Positions 16,919 to 25,612 are shown, counted from the stretch's first letter. The stretch: DNA of 64,000 bases from Nitrososphaerales archaeon (GCA_032906765.1 JAJTZB010000005.1:1-64000); one strand, 5' to 3'. The notes: generated by a model not told the origin, from the letters alone. Numbers and translations are program-made.

Positions 16919-17658
16919 TTGTCCCTCGCACTAGGCTGCTCAGCCTGCGGTTGCGGCCCAACCTCGTGCGCGACCTGCGTAACTCCCAGCGAATGCTCCA
17001 ACTGCGTCTCATGCTGCTGCGCCCAGTCTCATGCCTCGTGGCGGTTGGGTAGAATCCAGCGAGGCCTCCTGCTGGAGTACGCCGGCTCAGCGTGGATGAC
17101 AGTCGAGGTGATAGGTTCGATGTGGGCAGGGCTGGTCGCCGGCAGCTTCGCCCTCCTCGCGTTTGGGGGCGACAGTCTAATCGAGCTCGCCTCTGGAATC
17201 GCCGTGGCGCTCCACCTAAGGGAGGATTTCGGCGGCTCGAACGTGCTCGGTCACAGGACGGCGATGGCGACGAGCATCTGCTCTTCGCGCTCCTCCCTGT
17301 CATCGGATTGGGAGCAGGTTACTCCTACCTCTCAGGTCTCAGACCCGACACATCGCCGCTCGGAATCGTGGTGGCTGCCGGGGCTGTGCTCATCATGCCG
17401 TACCTCTGGCTAGAGAAGAGGAGGATAGGAAAGGAGACGAGATGCCTGCCACTGTCTGCAGACGCGGCGGAGTCGGCAACATGCTTCCTCATGTCAGCCG
17501 CCCTCCTTGGTAGCTTGCTCGCCGAGTTCTTCCTCGGGCTGTGGTGGATCGATTACGTCGCGACCGCGCTGATTCTCACCTTCGTGGCAAAGGAAGCAGT
17601 GGAGGCCGTAGCTAGAGCGAGGGAAGGACGCGGCATTCCCCTGCCACCTGACACGTGA
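16919..17658 (+). pseudogene. CDF-like metal transporter with Cys-rich N-terminus, frameshifted
   Basis: Two overlapping frames together make one cation-diffusion-facilitator-like protein. The first frame (from TTG 16919, after a strong GGAGGAGG) encodes a Cys cluster, CSACGCGPTSCATC then CSNCVSCCC. It continues into helices GSMWAGLVAGSFALLAFGGDSLIE and VALHLREDFGG. The second frame, to the stop at 17658, continues with ALLPVIGLGAGYSY, LGIVVAAGAVLIMPYLW and LGLWWIDYVATALIL. The shift falls near 17260-17290. The Cys-rich head probably binds metal. Either the gene is inactivated or a base is missing or extra in the assembly. Confidence 0.65.
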
Positions 17659-17664
17659 ACCGCC

Positions 17665-17892
17665 TCAGAGCCCGAAGCGACTCAGTATCAATGCGAAGTT
17701 GTTGACCACCGGATACCCGAATTCGACGAGGGCGACGGCAGCGAAGAGGAGAACGACGAAACAGAAGGCAATGTTAGCCCTATCCCATCTCGGTCTCTGG
17801 TAGACATACACGAGAAGGAAGATCAAGGCAATCCCGGCTTTCTCGGCCGCGAAGCCGGCCACTCCGTAACTGTGGAGGAGCGCGACAGTCAT
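17665..17892 (-). CDS. Small membrane protein of unknown function
   Basis: This 75-residue protein has two or three hydrophobic helices (AGIALIFLLVYVYQRP, ANIAFCFVVLLFAAVALVEF, VVNNFALILSRFGL). It is convergent with the broken transporter. Similar small DUF-type membrane proteins are widespread in archaea; no function is known. Confidence 0.5.
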   Translation of the reverse strand: MTVALLHSYGVAGFAAEKAGIALIFLLVYVYQRPRWDRANIAFCFVVLLFAAVALVEFGYPVVNNFALILSRFGL

Positions 17893-18072
17893 CGGGTCAG
17901 ACTCGGAGAGTCAGACGCCAAGGCCGACCCTGTTGTGGTGGCATCAAGGACGTTTGCTACAGCTGTCGCTATCAGCAGCACGGAGACGACGAGTGAAAAT
18001 GGGCGTTTCCTTACAACGTCTTGAAACGCCGACATCAGACCGGCCAATTGCATCCGTTGACCCGTTAAGACA

Positions 18073-18078
18073 TATAAA
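18073..18078 (+). promoter_or_regulatory. TATA box for secE-spt5-rpl11
   Basis: TATAAA lies 32 nt before the SecE ATG and is the only strong TATA box in front of this operon. Confidence 0.6.
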
Positions 18079-18109
18079 GCGGTTCGCTCGGTCGAGCCAA
18101 GCTCGGGAT

Positions 18110-18277
18110 ATGGGGTTCAGAGATTTCCTGAAGTCAGTAGGCGCCATATTCAGGCTGTCCCACAAAAGCGACCGGGAGGAGTACATGCTCTACCTGAAGC
18201 TGGTCAGTCTAGGCATAGCAGTAGTCGGCGTCATTGGCTTCCTCATCAAACTCGTCGGCAACCTCTTCTTCGGGTGA
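18110..18277 (+). CDS. secE: Preprotein translocase subunit SecE
   Basis: The 55-residue protein has an amphipathic N-terminal helix (FLKSVGAIFRLSHKSDREEY) and one membrane span (LVSLGIAVVGVIGFLIKLVG), the archaeal SecE/Sec61-gamma layout. The ATG at 18110 fits the TATA position; longer upstream frames have no support. spt5 follows 7 nt later, as in most archaea. Confidence 0.9.
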   Translation: MGFRDFLKSVGAIFRLSHKSDREEYMLYLKLVSLGIAVVGVIGFLIKLVGNLFFG

Positions 18278-18284
18278 TTATACA

Positions 18285-18773
18285 ATGAGCGAACAAGAGC
18301 AGCAGCGGTCCAACCCAATCTTCCCAATCAAGACCACCGGCGGCCAGGAGAGGACTGTTGCCACCTTCGTCGCCCACAGGGTAGTCCAGAAGAAGATACC
18401 CATCTACTCGATCCTCGCCTTGGACACCTGGAAGGGTTACGTACTCTTCGAATCGGCTTCAAGCCAAGCGGTCGATGAGAGCATCCAGGGCTTCAAGCAC
18501 GTGAGAGGGAAGATCCCAGGCATGATGCAGTACTACGAGGACATCCAGAAGTTCCTGGTGACGAAGTCAATGGTCGCGGAGTTGAACGAGGGAGACACAG
18601 TCGAGATAGTCGCCGGGCCGTTCAAGACGATGCGGGCGAAGATATCGCGGCTCGAGAAGGAGAAGCAGGAGGTCACGGTCGTGCTGCTGGACACGCCCTA
18701 CCAGATGCCGATTACAATAGAAGGTGGGTACTTAAAATTGGTAGAGCGTGCGAAGACGGAACTCCCGAAGTGA
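18285..18773 (+). CDS. spt5: Transcription elongation factor Spt5 (NusG-like)
   Basis: The 162-residue protein has an NGN domain (GGQERTVATFVAHRV, YVLFESASSQAVDE) and a C-terminal KOW domain (GDTVEIVAGPFKTMRAKISR). It pairs with Spt4 on RNA polymerase to promote processivity and couples to ribosomes. The ATG at 18285 was chosen because the upstream open frame lies inside secE. It ends 6 nt before rpl11. Confidence 0.93.
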   Translation: MSEQEQQRSNPIFPIKTTGGQERTVATFVAHRVVQKKIPIYSILALDTWKGYVLFESASSQAVDESIQGFKHVRGKIPGMMQYYEDIQKFLVTKSMVAELNEGDTVEIVAGPFKTMRAKISRLEKEKQEVTVVLLDTPYQMPITIEGGYLKLVERAKTELPK

Positions 18774-18779
18774 TGATCG

Positions 18780-19262
18780 ATGGGAGACAAGAAGACCATT
18801 AGCGCCCTCGTGACCGGCGGAGAGGCGAACGCGGGACCGCCGCTGGGCCCGGCCCTAGGCCCTCTGGGTGTCAACGTCCTAGGCATCGTCAACGAGATCA
18901 ACAAGCAGACGGGAGACTTCAAGGGGATGAGGGTGCCAGTCAAGATTGAGGTCGACCAGGAGACAAAGAAGTTCACGATAACCGTCGGCACTCCGACCAC
19001 GTCTGCCCTTATAGTCAAGGAGGCTGCCATCCCGAAGGGTTCGTCCAAGCCAAACTTGGAGTTCGCTGGCGATCTGACCGTGGACAAGGTCGTCGCCATC
19101 GCGAAGAGCAAGATGGCGGGCTCCTACTCTGTGTCTGTCCGTTCGGCCGTGAGGGAGGTCGTCGGAAGCTGCGTCAGCATGGGAGTGAAGGTCGAAGGGA
19201 AGGACCCCAGGGAGTTCATGAAGGAGATTGACGCCGGCAAGTGGGACTCGAAGCTACAGTAG
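18780..19262 (+). CDS. rpl11: Ribosomal protein L11
   Basis: This 160-residue protein of the GTPase-associated stalk base has the N-terminal signature GGEANAGPPLGPALGPLGVN and the RNA-binding C-terminal domain with FTITVGTPTTSALI. In most archaea rpl1 follows directly. Here a TnpB element of about 1.4 kb separates the two. Confidence 0.95.
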   Translation: MGDKKTISALVTGGEANAGPPLGPALGPLGVNVLGIVNEINKQTGDFKGMRVPVKIEVDQETKKFTITVGTPTTSALIVKEAAIPKGSSKPNLEFAGDLTVDKVVAIAKSKMAGSYSVSVRSAVREVVGSCVSMGVKVEGKDPREFMKEIDAGKWDSKLQ

Positions 19263-19283
19263 CCCAGAGGACGGCAGGTTCTG

Positions 19284-19410
19284 TCAACTTGACGAGGCAT
19301 GCGACGGATTGTAAACCATCGGGCCACAAGCCAACTTGCTGGCATCGACTCTGAGGATTACCGGCTTCGTCGGGTTCCCCTTCATTGCTTCACCTGCCAG
19401 CCCTTTCTCA
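19284..19410 (-). ncRNA. Putative ωRNA overlapping the 3' end of tnpB copy 2
   Basis: The reverse strand contains GGCAGGTGAAGC, TGAAGGGGAAC and CCTCAGAGTCGATGCC, as at the 3' end of copy 1, in the same order and spacing apart from a short gap. Sequence diverges after GATGCC, where the guide and element end should lie. Confidence 0.42.
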
Positions 19411-20642
19411 CCAGCTTGCACAGACACTTGTTGCAAGCGACTGCCCGGCCGGGGAAGGGAACTGGCGAACCATGCCAGCCCCCTCAGTGACAGGACTACC
19501 GCCGCGTTGGCGTCCCTATCCACCCATGTCTTACACGGCTGACACCAGAGCATCCTCCGATGCACGATATCGCCCTTCTCGGGTCTGCGGAGCCTCTCCC
19601 CGCATGCGTGGTGCACCATTGAGGATCCATAGGTCTCAGCCTTTGTAAGCGGAATCAAGGTCACGCCCTTCCATGTGGCCTTGTACTCCAACATTCGGTG
19701 TACCTTTCTGTACGGCCACGAGTTCAACCTGAACCTGTAATCGGGCCTCGGCGCGTTCCCCTTCCGGTACATCCTGCTGATACCGGTGAGGTCTTCCACC
19801 GCGAGCGCCGCCCCGCTCTTAGCTGCGAGGTCGATGGTTAAGTTCGCCGCGGCGTGAAGCATCTGGTTCGTCCTGTCGGTAGCTCTCTTCCAGTATTTCG
19901 AGGCCAGCTTCCTCCCCACCCTCACGTCGTTTCTCTTGAACGAACCTAGTATCTCCCGTGTCGTTTGCTTAATCCTCACCGTCTCGGACATGTCGATTTG
20001 CACGACCCCATCTCGGTTCCCGAATGTCAGGTTCTTCTCGTTCCTGTCGACGCCGTACACAATACGGACTTCGATTGGTTCGACCTTCCCTGAAAAGCAG
20101 AGCGAAAGCGAGTCAGGCGTTATCGTGAGGCTCCTGACCTTCGTGCCAGCGAGCTTCTCTTGGAGGTGGTGATTGAGCTGGACGTCTGTATACTTATCTC
20201 GCTTCAGGGGTATGAAGAGCCTGCCCTTGGCTGAAATGAAGAAACCAGAGGTGATGCAGATCATCCGCCTGAGAGGTTGATGATGGCTGACTATCACGCG
20301 CCTCTTCTCGCTCTTCTCTCTGCTCTTCAGTACTGCGCATGCCCTCGTTATCGCAGCGACCTTGTAGCATGAGGGGAGGTCTGTCTCCCTGAGCGAACGG
20401 TAGAACTCCTTCATTCCCTTCCTGTTGGTGATTCTATTCTGCCGTCCGTAATGGACGGCGTTGTAGGTCATGGTCAGGCAGTCACCGAGGAGGGTGTCGA
20501 GAGCATCGTTCCGGCTGGGCTGCGTGGCGGACTTGGTCGCTTGCAACACCCAATCAGAGGGAAGCTGAATATAACGCCCACGAAGGTGATGGATACTTTG
20601 CGGAGCCTGGCCCAACACTTTACAGCCAATAACGTGGCCCAC
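19284..20642 (-). mobile_element. tnpB: TnpB RNA-guided nuclease gene (IS200/IS605-type), copy 2, between rpl11 and rpl1
   Basis: The 452-residue TnpB is related to copy 1. RuvC residues are D in YGVDRN, E in AVEDLTGI and D in VDRDANAAVVL. The first zinc knuckle reads HHACGERL where copy 1 has CPRCGERL, so one Cys ligand is replaced by His; the second, CQPC, is intact. It is antisense to the ribosomal operon it splits. The N-terminus may be overextended by about 20 residues. There is no TnpA nearby. The C-terminus again contains GEAMKGN and ILRVDASK, matching copy 1 at both protein and DNA level. Confidence 0.88.
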
Positions 20643-20669
20643 AGACTTGAAAGAGCGGGCGGCACAACG

Positions 20670-20677
20670 CTTTTAAT
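20670..20677 (+). promoter_or_regulatory. TATA-like box upstream of rpl1
   Basis: CTTTTAAT lies about 40 nt before the rpl1 TTG. With rpl11 1.45 kb away behind an antisense element, rpl1-rpl10 would need this promoter. Confidence 0.45.
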
Positions 20678-20716
20678 CTCTGCAGGATGGCTCGGTTCGG
20701 AATCCGTGGATAGAGG

Positions 20717-21367
20717 TTGCTCTCAAATCAGCAGCTCGCAGAACTGGTCAAGAAGGGAAAGGAACAGTCAAAGGAGAGGAAGTTCCCCCAGTCCATAGAG
20801 GTAGTGCTGACTCTCAAGGAAGTCGACCCCAAGAAGACTGACCTGAACATCAACGAGACGGTCCACCTGCCCCATCCTACCTCGAAGCAGGCAACAATCT
20901 GCTTCATCGGCACCGGCGACATGGCCATCAGGGCGAAGAACGCAAAGGTAGATGCGGTAATCGACCCGTCCCAGCTGGAGAACTATGCGGGCAGCAAGAA
21001 GGACGCGAAGAAGCTCGCCAGGACCTACGACTTCTTCCTCGCGGACACTGCGCTCATGCCGCGAATAGGGAGGATTCTGGGCCAGTCCCTTGGCCCGAAG
21101 GGTAAGATACCGACGCCCGTCCCTCCGAACGCACCCGTCGAGGCGATAATCCAGAGGATGAGGACGGCAATCAGGGTCAGGAGCAGGGGTTCGCTTGGCG
21201 TCGCCGCGAAGGTGGGCGAGGCCAGCCACTCGGATGCCAACTTGGCGGAGAACATACTTGCTGTCGTGCAGGCGGTAGTGAAGAAGCTTCCGAACGGCGA
21301 CAGGAACATCAAGACGATTATGGTCAAGACGACAATGGGCAAACCTGCCAAGCAGGCGGCCGAGTGA
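20717..21367 (+). CDS. rpl1: Ribosomal protein L1
   Basis: The 216-residue L1-stalk protein has the family stretches RKFPQSIEVVLTLKEVDPKK, the LGQSLGPKGKIPTPVPPNAP loop, RSRGSLGVAAKVGEASHSD and IKTIMVKTTMGKPAK. The TTG start gives normal family length; the nearby ATG at 20686 runs into a stop after eight codons. The stop overlaps the rpl10 start region. Confidence 0.94.
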   Translation: MLSNQQLAELVKKGKEQSKERKFPQSIEVVLTLKEVDPKKTDLNINETVHLPHPTSKQATICFIGTGDMAIRAKNAKVDAVIDPSQLENYAGSKKDAKKLARTYDFFLADTALMPRIGRILGQSLGPKGKIPTPVPPNAPVEAIIQRMRTAIRVRSRGSLGVAAKVGEASHSDANLAENILAVVQAVVKKLPNGDRNIKTIMVKTTMGKPAKQAAE

Positions 21368-21369
21368 CC

Positions 21370-22242
21370 ATGAGCGAAACCGTTCAAGTCCACAAGCCGA
21401 ACCCGAAGAAGGAAGCCACGGTGGAGAAGGTAGCAGAGCTCGCCAAGAAGTATCCTGTACTCGCGATCACAAACCTCTCGAAGGTAAGGGCGACCCAGTT
21501 GATGGCGATCAGGAAAGCGCTCAGGGGCAACGCGGAGGTCTTCGTCGTGAAGAACAAGCTTGCAGAGAGGGGGCTGAAGAAGGCGGGCATCAAGAACGCC
21601 GACCAGCTCATCGGCCACCTGACGGGCCAGAACGCCCTCATCTTCTCGACCTACGACCCGTTCAAGCTCTTCCTCACTCTCGACAAGAACAAGGTCTTCC
21701 TCCCAGCTAGGGCAGGGGACGTTGCGCCTGAGAACATCATGGTCCCGGCTGGCAACACCAGCCTGCCTGCCGGTCCAGTGCTGAGCGAGTTCAGGGAGGC
21801 TGGGATTCAGACCAAGATCGAGGCAGGCAGCATCTGGGTCAACAAGGACTCGGTCGCAGTGAAGAAGGGCGCAGTGATAACGCCCAAGCTGGCCAGCCTT
21901 CTCTCCAAGCTGAACATCAAGCCGATCAAGGCTGGCGTCTCGATAGCCCTGGCGTACGAGAGCGGCCTGATCTACGCCGGCGACCTCGTGGCCATAGACC
22001 TGGAGAAGTACAGGCAGAGCCTGGTCCAGGCGTATACCTCTTCAAGGGGCTTGGCAATATTCATCGGATACGTAACAAAGGAGACGGCCCCGGAGATAAT
22101 CGCGAAGGCCTACAGGGAGGCCATGAGCCTCGCGGTGGAAGCTGGCTTCATGACCCCGGAGACCACTCCGAGGATTCTCGCAAAGGCGGAGGTCGAGGCC
22201 TCAGCGCTCGCTGCGAAGGCAAAAGAGAAAGGGTACAAGTAA
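21370..22242 (+). CDS. rpl10: Ribosomal protein P0 (L10)
   Basis: The 290-residue archaeal P0 has an L10 rRNA-binding domain (KKYPVLAITNLSKVRATQLMA and KNKLAERGLKKAG), an inserted P0 domain (AGNTSLPAGPVLSEFREAGI), and C-terminal helices that bind P1/L12 dimers (YREAMSLAVEAGFMTPETTP). It ends in KAKEKGYK and lacks the acidic DDDMGFGLF-type tail seen in many archaeal P0 proteins. rpl12 does not follow on the same strand. A GTG at 21364 is an alternative start. Confidence 0.93.
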   Translation: MSETVQVHKPNPKKEATVEKVAELAKKYPVLAITNLSKVRATQLMAIRKALRGNAEVFVVKNKLAERGLKKAGIKNADQLIGHLTGQNALIFSTYDPFKLFLTLDKNKVFLPARAGDVAPENIMVPAGNTSLPAGPVLSEFREAGIQTKIEAGSIWVNKDSVAVKKGAVITPKLASLLSKLNIKPIKAGVSIALAYESGLIYAGDLVAIDLEKYRQSLVQAYTSSRGLAIFIGYVTKETAPEIIAKAYREAMSLAVEAGFMTPETTPRILAKAEVEASALAAKAKEKGYK

Positions 22243-22278
22243 GGCAAAAGCGCTCGCCTCCCCAACACCCACCCAACC

Positions 22279-22638
22279 CTAGCGCGGCTTCTTCACCTCG
22301 ACGACGAGCGGCTGCAGCACTCCCATTGCAGGCTCCGTCGTTCTTGCTTCGAAGCGAGCCTTTGCCCTCGGATAGTACGCGTCAAACCCGAACTGAAGCC
22401 CCCACCAGAAGCCGCAGAGAGACATCAAGCCGTAGAGCGGAAGCATCTGGTAGAATCCATACGCGGGGGCAGCGTTGTTTCCGACAGCAGTCAAGATCAA
22501 GAGGTTCAATGGCAGGAGCAGTATCAGGTCGAAGAGGACAGCTCCCAGGAATCCGGTCAGTGCGATTATCGCCCATGTGTGGCCGATTATGTCCCGGTCC
22601 CAGATGTCGAATCCCAGCATGGCGAAGTGTTTTCCCAA
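22279..22638 (-). CDS. Small membrane protein of unknown function
   Basis: This 119-residue protein has about three hydrophobic helices (TWAIIALTGFLGAVLFDLIL, NLLILTAVG, MLPLYGLMSLCGFWWGLQFG) and a polar C-terminal tail. No domain is recognised. Together with rpl12 it occupies the opposite strand immediately after rpl10. Confidence 0.5.
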   Translation of the reverse strand: MGKHFAMLGFDIWDRDIIGHTWAIIALTGFLGAVLFDLILLLPLNLLILTAVGNNAAPAYGFYQMLPLYGLMSLCGFWWGLQFGFDAYYPRAKARFEARTTEPAMGVLQPLVVEVKKPR

Positions 22639-22798
22639 CTTGACGTACGTTCTGAACCGACAATAGAAACATGGAGCAACTGCGCGAGCACCGTCACTCT
22701 CCCTGCGAGTTCCCTAGGAATGCAGTGTCAATATGACGGACTTGACCTCATAGCCCACGCTGGGCCAACGGAGAAATGCGAGAAAAAGTCGGTCTCTT

Positions 22799-23101
22799 CT
22801 ATCCGAAGAGCGACGCGAGGCCCTGCAAGGCCTCCTCTTCCTTCTTCTCCTCTTCCTTTGGCTTCTCTTCTGCCTTCGCAGCAGGAGCTCCTGCTGCCGC
22901 CGCAGCTGCCGGCGCGACCGCCATGGCAGCCGCGTTCTTCAGAGCCTCGTCGATGTTGACCTCGCTCAGAGCGGAGGCCAGAGCCTTGATCTTGACCGCG
23001 TCGGGGGTCGTCCCGCTGGCCTTCACTACGTTCGTGAGGTTCTCCTCGTTGACTGGCTTACCCAGCTTGTGCAACAGCAGAGCCGCATAGACGTATTCCA
23101 T
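22799..23101 (-). CDS. rpl12: Ribosomal protein L12 (P1 family)
   Basis: The 100-residue acidic stalk protein has an N-terminal dimerisation domain ([20 protein letters not shown]), an Ala-rich hinge, a charged Glu/Lys stretch and the C-terminal LASLFG that contacts translation factors. It lies on the opposite strand from rpl10 with a membrane protein gene between them. Archaeal rpl12 normally follows rpl10 in the same operon. It has its own TATA box 30 nt upstream. Confidence 0.93.
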   Translation of the reverse strand: MEYVYAALLLHKLGKPVNEENLTNVVKASGTTPDAVKIKALASALSEVNIDEALKNAAAMAVAPAAAAAAGAPAAKAEEKPKEEEKKEEEALQGLASLFG

Positions 23102-23130
23102 CTTGATTCGCAGACAGCCGCCCGAGCCTC

Positions 23131-23140
23131 AATATTTAAG
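23131..23140. promoter_or_regulatory. Shared divergent TATA region for rpl12 and the SDR gene
   Basis: AATATTTAAG lies 30 nt from both the rpl12 ATG on the reverse strand and the SDR TTG at 23171. It can be read as a TATA box on either strand (CTTAAATATT or AATATTTAAG). Confidence 0.5.
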
Positions 23141-23170
23141 AGGTTCGCCAGAGAAATCTCTGAATGAAGT

Positions 23171-23965
23171 TTGAATCAGCCCTCCGGCCTCAAGGGTAAG
23201 CGCGTCCTGGTGACCGCGGCGAGCAGGGGAATCGGGTTCGGGGCCGCGAAGGCCTTCCTGCAGGAGGGTTCGAGAGTCGTAATCAACTCCTCAAATGGGG
23301 CCAACCTCTCCGCGGCCGAGAAGCAGCTCCGAGGGCTTGGCGAGGTCCACGGCGTCGTCGCAGACCACATGGCCGAATCCGACCTGGACAGGCTCGTCGA
23401 CGAGACGAAGAAGCTTCTCGGCGGGATCGACGTCCTCGCCTACGTCGCGGGCCCCCCGCCCGCGGGGACCTTCATGGAGAAAGATTACCGGGACTGGAGG
23501 GCGGCAGCCGACCTCCTCATGGTCGCTCCCGCGCACCTAGCTCGAAGGGTGGCCGCGTTGATGATCGACTCGGGCACTCGGGGTAACATGGTCTTCGTCT
23601 CCTCCTTCACAATCAGGGAGCCTGTCCTCAACCTCGCGACGTCGAACGTGGCCAGGGGCAGCATGCTCGGGCTGGTGAGGAGCCTAGCCAGGGAGCTCGG
23701 ACCGAAGGGCATACGCGTCAACGGCGTCATCCCGGGCTACATCGACACAGACAGACTAAGGAAGGTTATCGACGACAGCGCGGCAAGGACGAAGGTCTCT
23801 CGCGAGCAGGCAACGGCAGAGACTGTGGCGCAGATTCCCTTGGGCAGGCTCGGAACGGCCGAGGAGATGGCCGCTGTCATCACCTTCCTCGCTAGCGACA
23901 GGGCCTCCTACGTGTCAGGCGCGACAGTCCCCGTGGACGGGGCTTACCTCCACTCTGTGGGGTGA
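23171..23965 (+). CDS. SDR-fold oxidoreductase lacking the YxxxK motif
   Basis: This 264-residue Rossmann protein has the nucleotide motif TAASRGIGFG, and its C-terminal DRASYVSGATVPVDGAYLHS is typical of SDRs. The catalytic Ser is present (VFVSSF), but where SDRs have YxxxK it reads NLATSNVARGSML, so Tyr and Lys are missing. A subgroup of FabG-like proteins has this change and its activity is unclear to me. The TTG start is set by the divergent TATA box shared with rpl12. Confidence 0.78.
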   Translation: MNQPSGLKGKRVLVTAASRGIGFGAAKAFLQEGSRVVINSSNGANLSAAEKQLRGLGEVHGVVADHMAESDLDRLVDETKKLLGGIDVLAYVAGPPPAGTFMEKDYRDWRAAADLLMVAPAHLARRVAALMIDSGTRGNMVFVSSFTIREPVLNLATSNVARGSMLGLVRSLARELGPKGIRVNGVIPGYIDTDRLRKVIDDSAARTKVSREQATAETVAQIPLGRLGTAEEMAAVITFLASDRASYVSGATVPVDGAYLHSVG

Positions 23966-23969
23966 ACCG

Positions 23970-24365
23970 CTAGCCGCGGTCCGGGGGCAGTGTCTCCGGA
24001 TGGTAGTCCTGCCTCTCCGGAGTAAAGAAGTCGATTATGACACTCAGTTGCTTCTCGTCTGTCCTCAGCTCGTGCGTGATGCCCGGCGGGATGTAGTAAG
24101 AGTCGCCCTTCTTCATCCGCCAGACCGAATCTCCGACCCAGAAGTCTCCCCCTCCTTCGAGGAAGACGCCGAACTGAGCGTGCGGGTGGGAGTGAAGCGG
24201 AAAGACGCTCTTGGGCTCGATCCTATAGAGAACCATCATCCCCACAGGCGAGTGTGTCAACACCCTCCTCTTGACGCCCTTCATGATCTCATGCCAAGCC
24301 TCTGGCTTGTCCTCCCAGAGCGCTGCCTTTAGGAACTCGTCCTCAGTCTTCTGCCCCTTCTGCAT
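23970..24365 (-). CDS. Cupin-domain protein
   Basis: The 131-residue single-domain cupin has metal-ligand motifs FPLHSHPHAQFGVFLEGGG (HxH plus later Glu) and the second motif YYIPPGITHEL. Such proteins bind a divalent metal and act as isomerases, dioxygenases or sensors. It converges on the SDR gene, leaving only 4 nt between them. No specific role can be read. Confidence 0.75.
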   Translation of the reverse strand: MQKGQKTEDEFLKAALWEDKPEAWHEIMKGVKRRVLTHSPVGMMVLYRIEPKSVFPLHSHPHAQFGVFLEGGGDFWVGDSVWRMKKGDSYYIPPGITHELRTDEKQLSVIIDFFTPERQDYHPETLPPDRG

Positions 24366-24439
24366 ACGTTGTCCCTACCCGCCGAGACCAGCCTTTGATA
24401 TATGCTGATTGCCGAACAGCCGCAGGGCCGCTCCCAGAG

Positions 24440-24446
24440 CTTAAAT
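24440..24446 (+). promoter_or_regulatory. TATA box for the aminotransferase
   Basis: CTTAAAT lies about 18-24 nt before the GTG at 24458. This argues against the longer upstream frame and for a leaderless start. Confidence 0.45.
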
Positions 24447-24457
24447 CGAGTCGCGCC

Positions 24458-25612
24458 GTGAATCGGGGCGTGTTCCTCGACAGGGTGGCCAACTCCCCCA
24501 CCCTCCAGATGGTCAACCTCGTCCTCCAGAAACAAGCAGCGGGCGAACGCATCGTCTCCCTTGCAATAGGGGAGCCCTCGTTTAACACACCCCGCGAGAT
24601 CGTGGACGTAGCGTACGAGGCGATGAAGGCTGGCGAAGTGCACTACACATCTTCTTACGGAACTGCGGAGGTGAGGGGAGCCATAGCGAAGAAAGTCAGA
24701 AAGAAGAACGGGATAAACGCCGAGCCCGCGAACACCATCTTCCTCACAACCAAGTTCGCGGTCTACGCCTCGCTCATGGCGGTTGTGAGGAGCGGCTGCG
24801 AGATCCTCATGCCCGACCCTGGCTACTTCTACAGCGAACCTGTCATCTTGGCGGGAGCGAAGCCCAGGTATTATAGACTCGGCGCAGACTTTTCCCTGAA
24901 CGTCGACCTGATCAGAAAGCAGATCAACGCGCGCACGCGTGCGGTCATCATCAACACTCCGTCCAACCCGACCGCGAGGGTCTTCGGGAGGAGCGAGCTC
25001 AAGGAGCTCTATGACCTCTGCAGGGAGAAGGACGTCGTGATAATCAGCGACGAGGCGTATGAAGACCTGGTCTACAAAGGAAGCCACTTCTCTGTCGGCT
25101 CACTCGAGAGGAAGCCTAGCCAGGTCATCTCGCTCTTCAGCCTCTCCAAGAGCTACGCGATGACAGGGTGGAGGGCAGGCTATGTTGTCGGGAGCACCAG
25201 GAACGTTTCGCGGATCTGCAAGTTCCTCGAGAACACCTACACTTCCTACCCACCATTCATCCAGAAAGCATCCGCCTACGCCCTGACCAACGGCGACCGC
25301 TTCATCTCCGGGTTCCACGCGGAGCTGGCGAAGAGAAAGAAGCTGGTGGAGGAGGGGCTCGAAAAGATCAAGGGAGTCGAGCACTACACGGCGGACGGCG
25401 CGTCCTACCTCTTCCCTAGCTACACTGCGCGGCAGAAGTCGATTGCGCTCTCCAAGAGGATACTTCAGGAGCAGGCCCTGGCCGTCCTCCCAGGGGCTGC
25501 CTTCGGACCGCACGGGGAGCGCCGGCTGAGAATCTCCTTCGCCGGTGCCCCAGAGACGCTGGAGGAAGGCATCGACAGGTTGGCACGCTTCTTCTCTGGC
25601 TTGAACCCCTAG
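24458..25612 (+). CDS. Class I/II pyridoxal-phosphate aminotransferase (AspC-like)
   Basis: The protein has about 384 residues in the fold-type I aminotransferase family. It carries the PLP Lys in SLSKSYAMTGWRAGYVVG, the NTPSNPTARVF segment, VIISDEAYEDLVY and the C-terminal substrate-carboxylate Arg in RRLRISFAG. It is closest in style to aspartate/aromatic aminotransferases of archaea. The start was set at GTG 24458 by the TATA box; GTG 24470 is also possible. Confidence 0.87.
   Translation: MNRGVFLDRVANSPTLQMVNLVLQKQAAGERIVSLAIGEPSFNTPREIVDVAYEAMKAGEVHYTSSYGTAEVRGAIAKKVRKKNGINAEPANTIFLTTKFAVYASLMAVVRSGCEILMPDPGYFYSEPVILAGAKPRYYRLGADFSLNVDLIRKQINARTRAVIINTPSNPTARVFGRSELKELYDLCREKDVVIISDEAYEDLVYKGSHFSVGSLERKPSQVISLFSLSKSYAMTGWRAGYVVGSTRNVSRICKFLENTYTSYPPFIQKASAYALTNGDRFISGFHAELAKRKKLVEEGLEKIKGVEHYTADGASYLFPSYTARQKSIALSKRILQEQALAVLPGAAFGPHGERRLRISFAGAPETLEEGIDRLARFFSGLNP

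Noticed and set aside
18234-18284. Longer Spt5 N-terminus rich in Ser
   Set aside because: That stretch is the secE coding sequence read in another frame. The ATG at 18285 fits the family.
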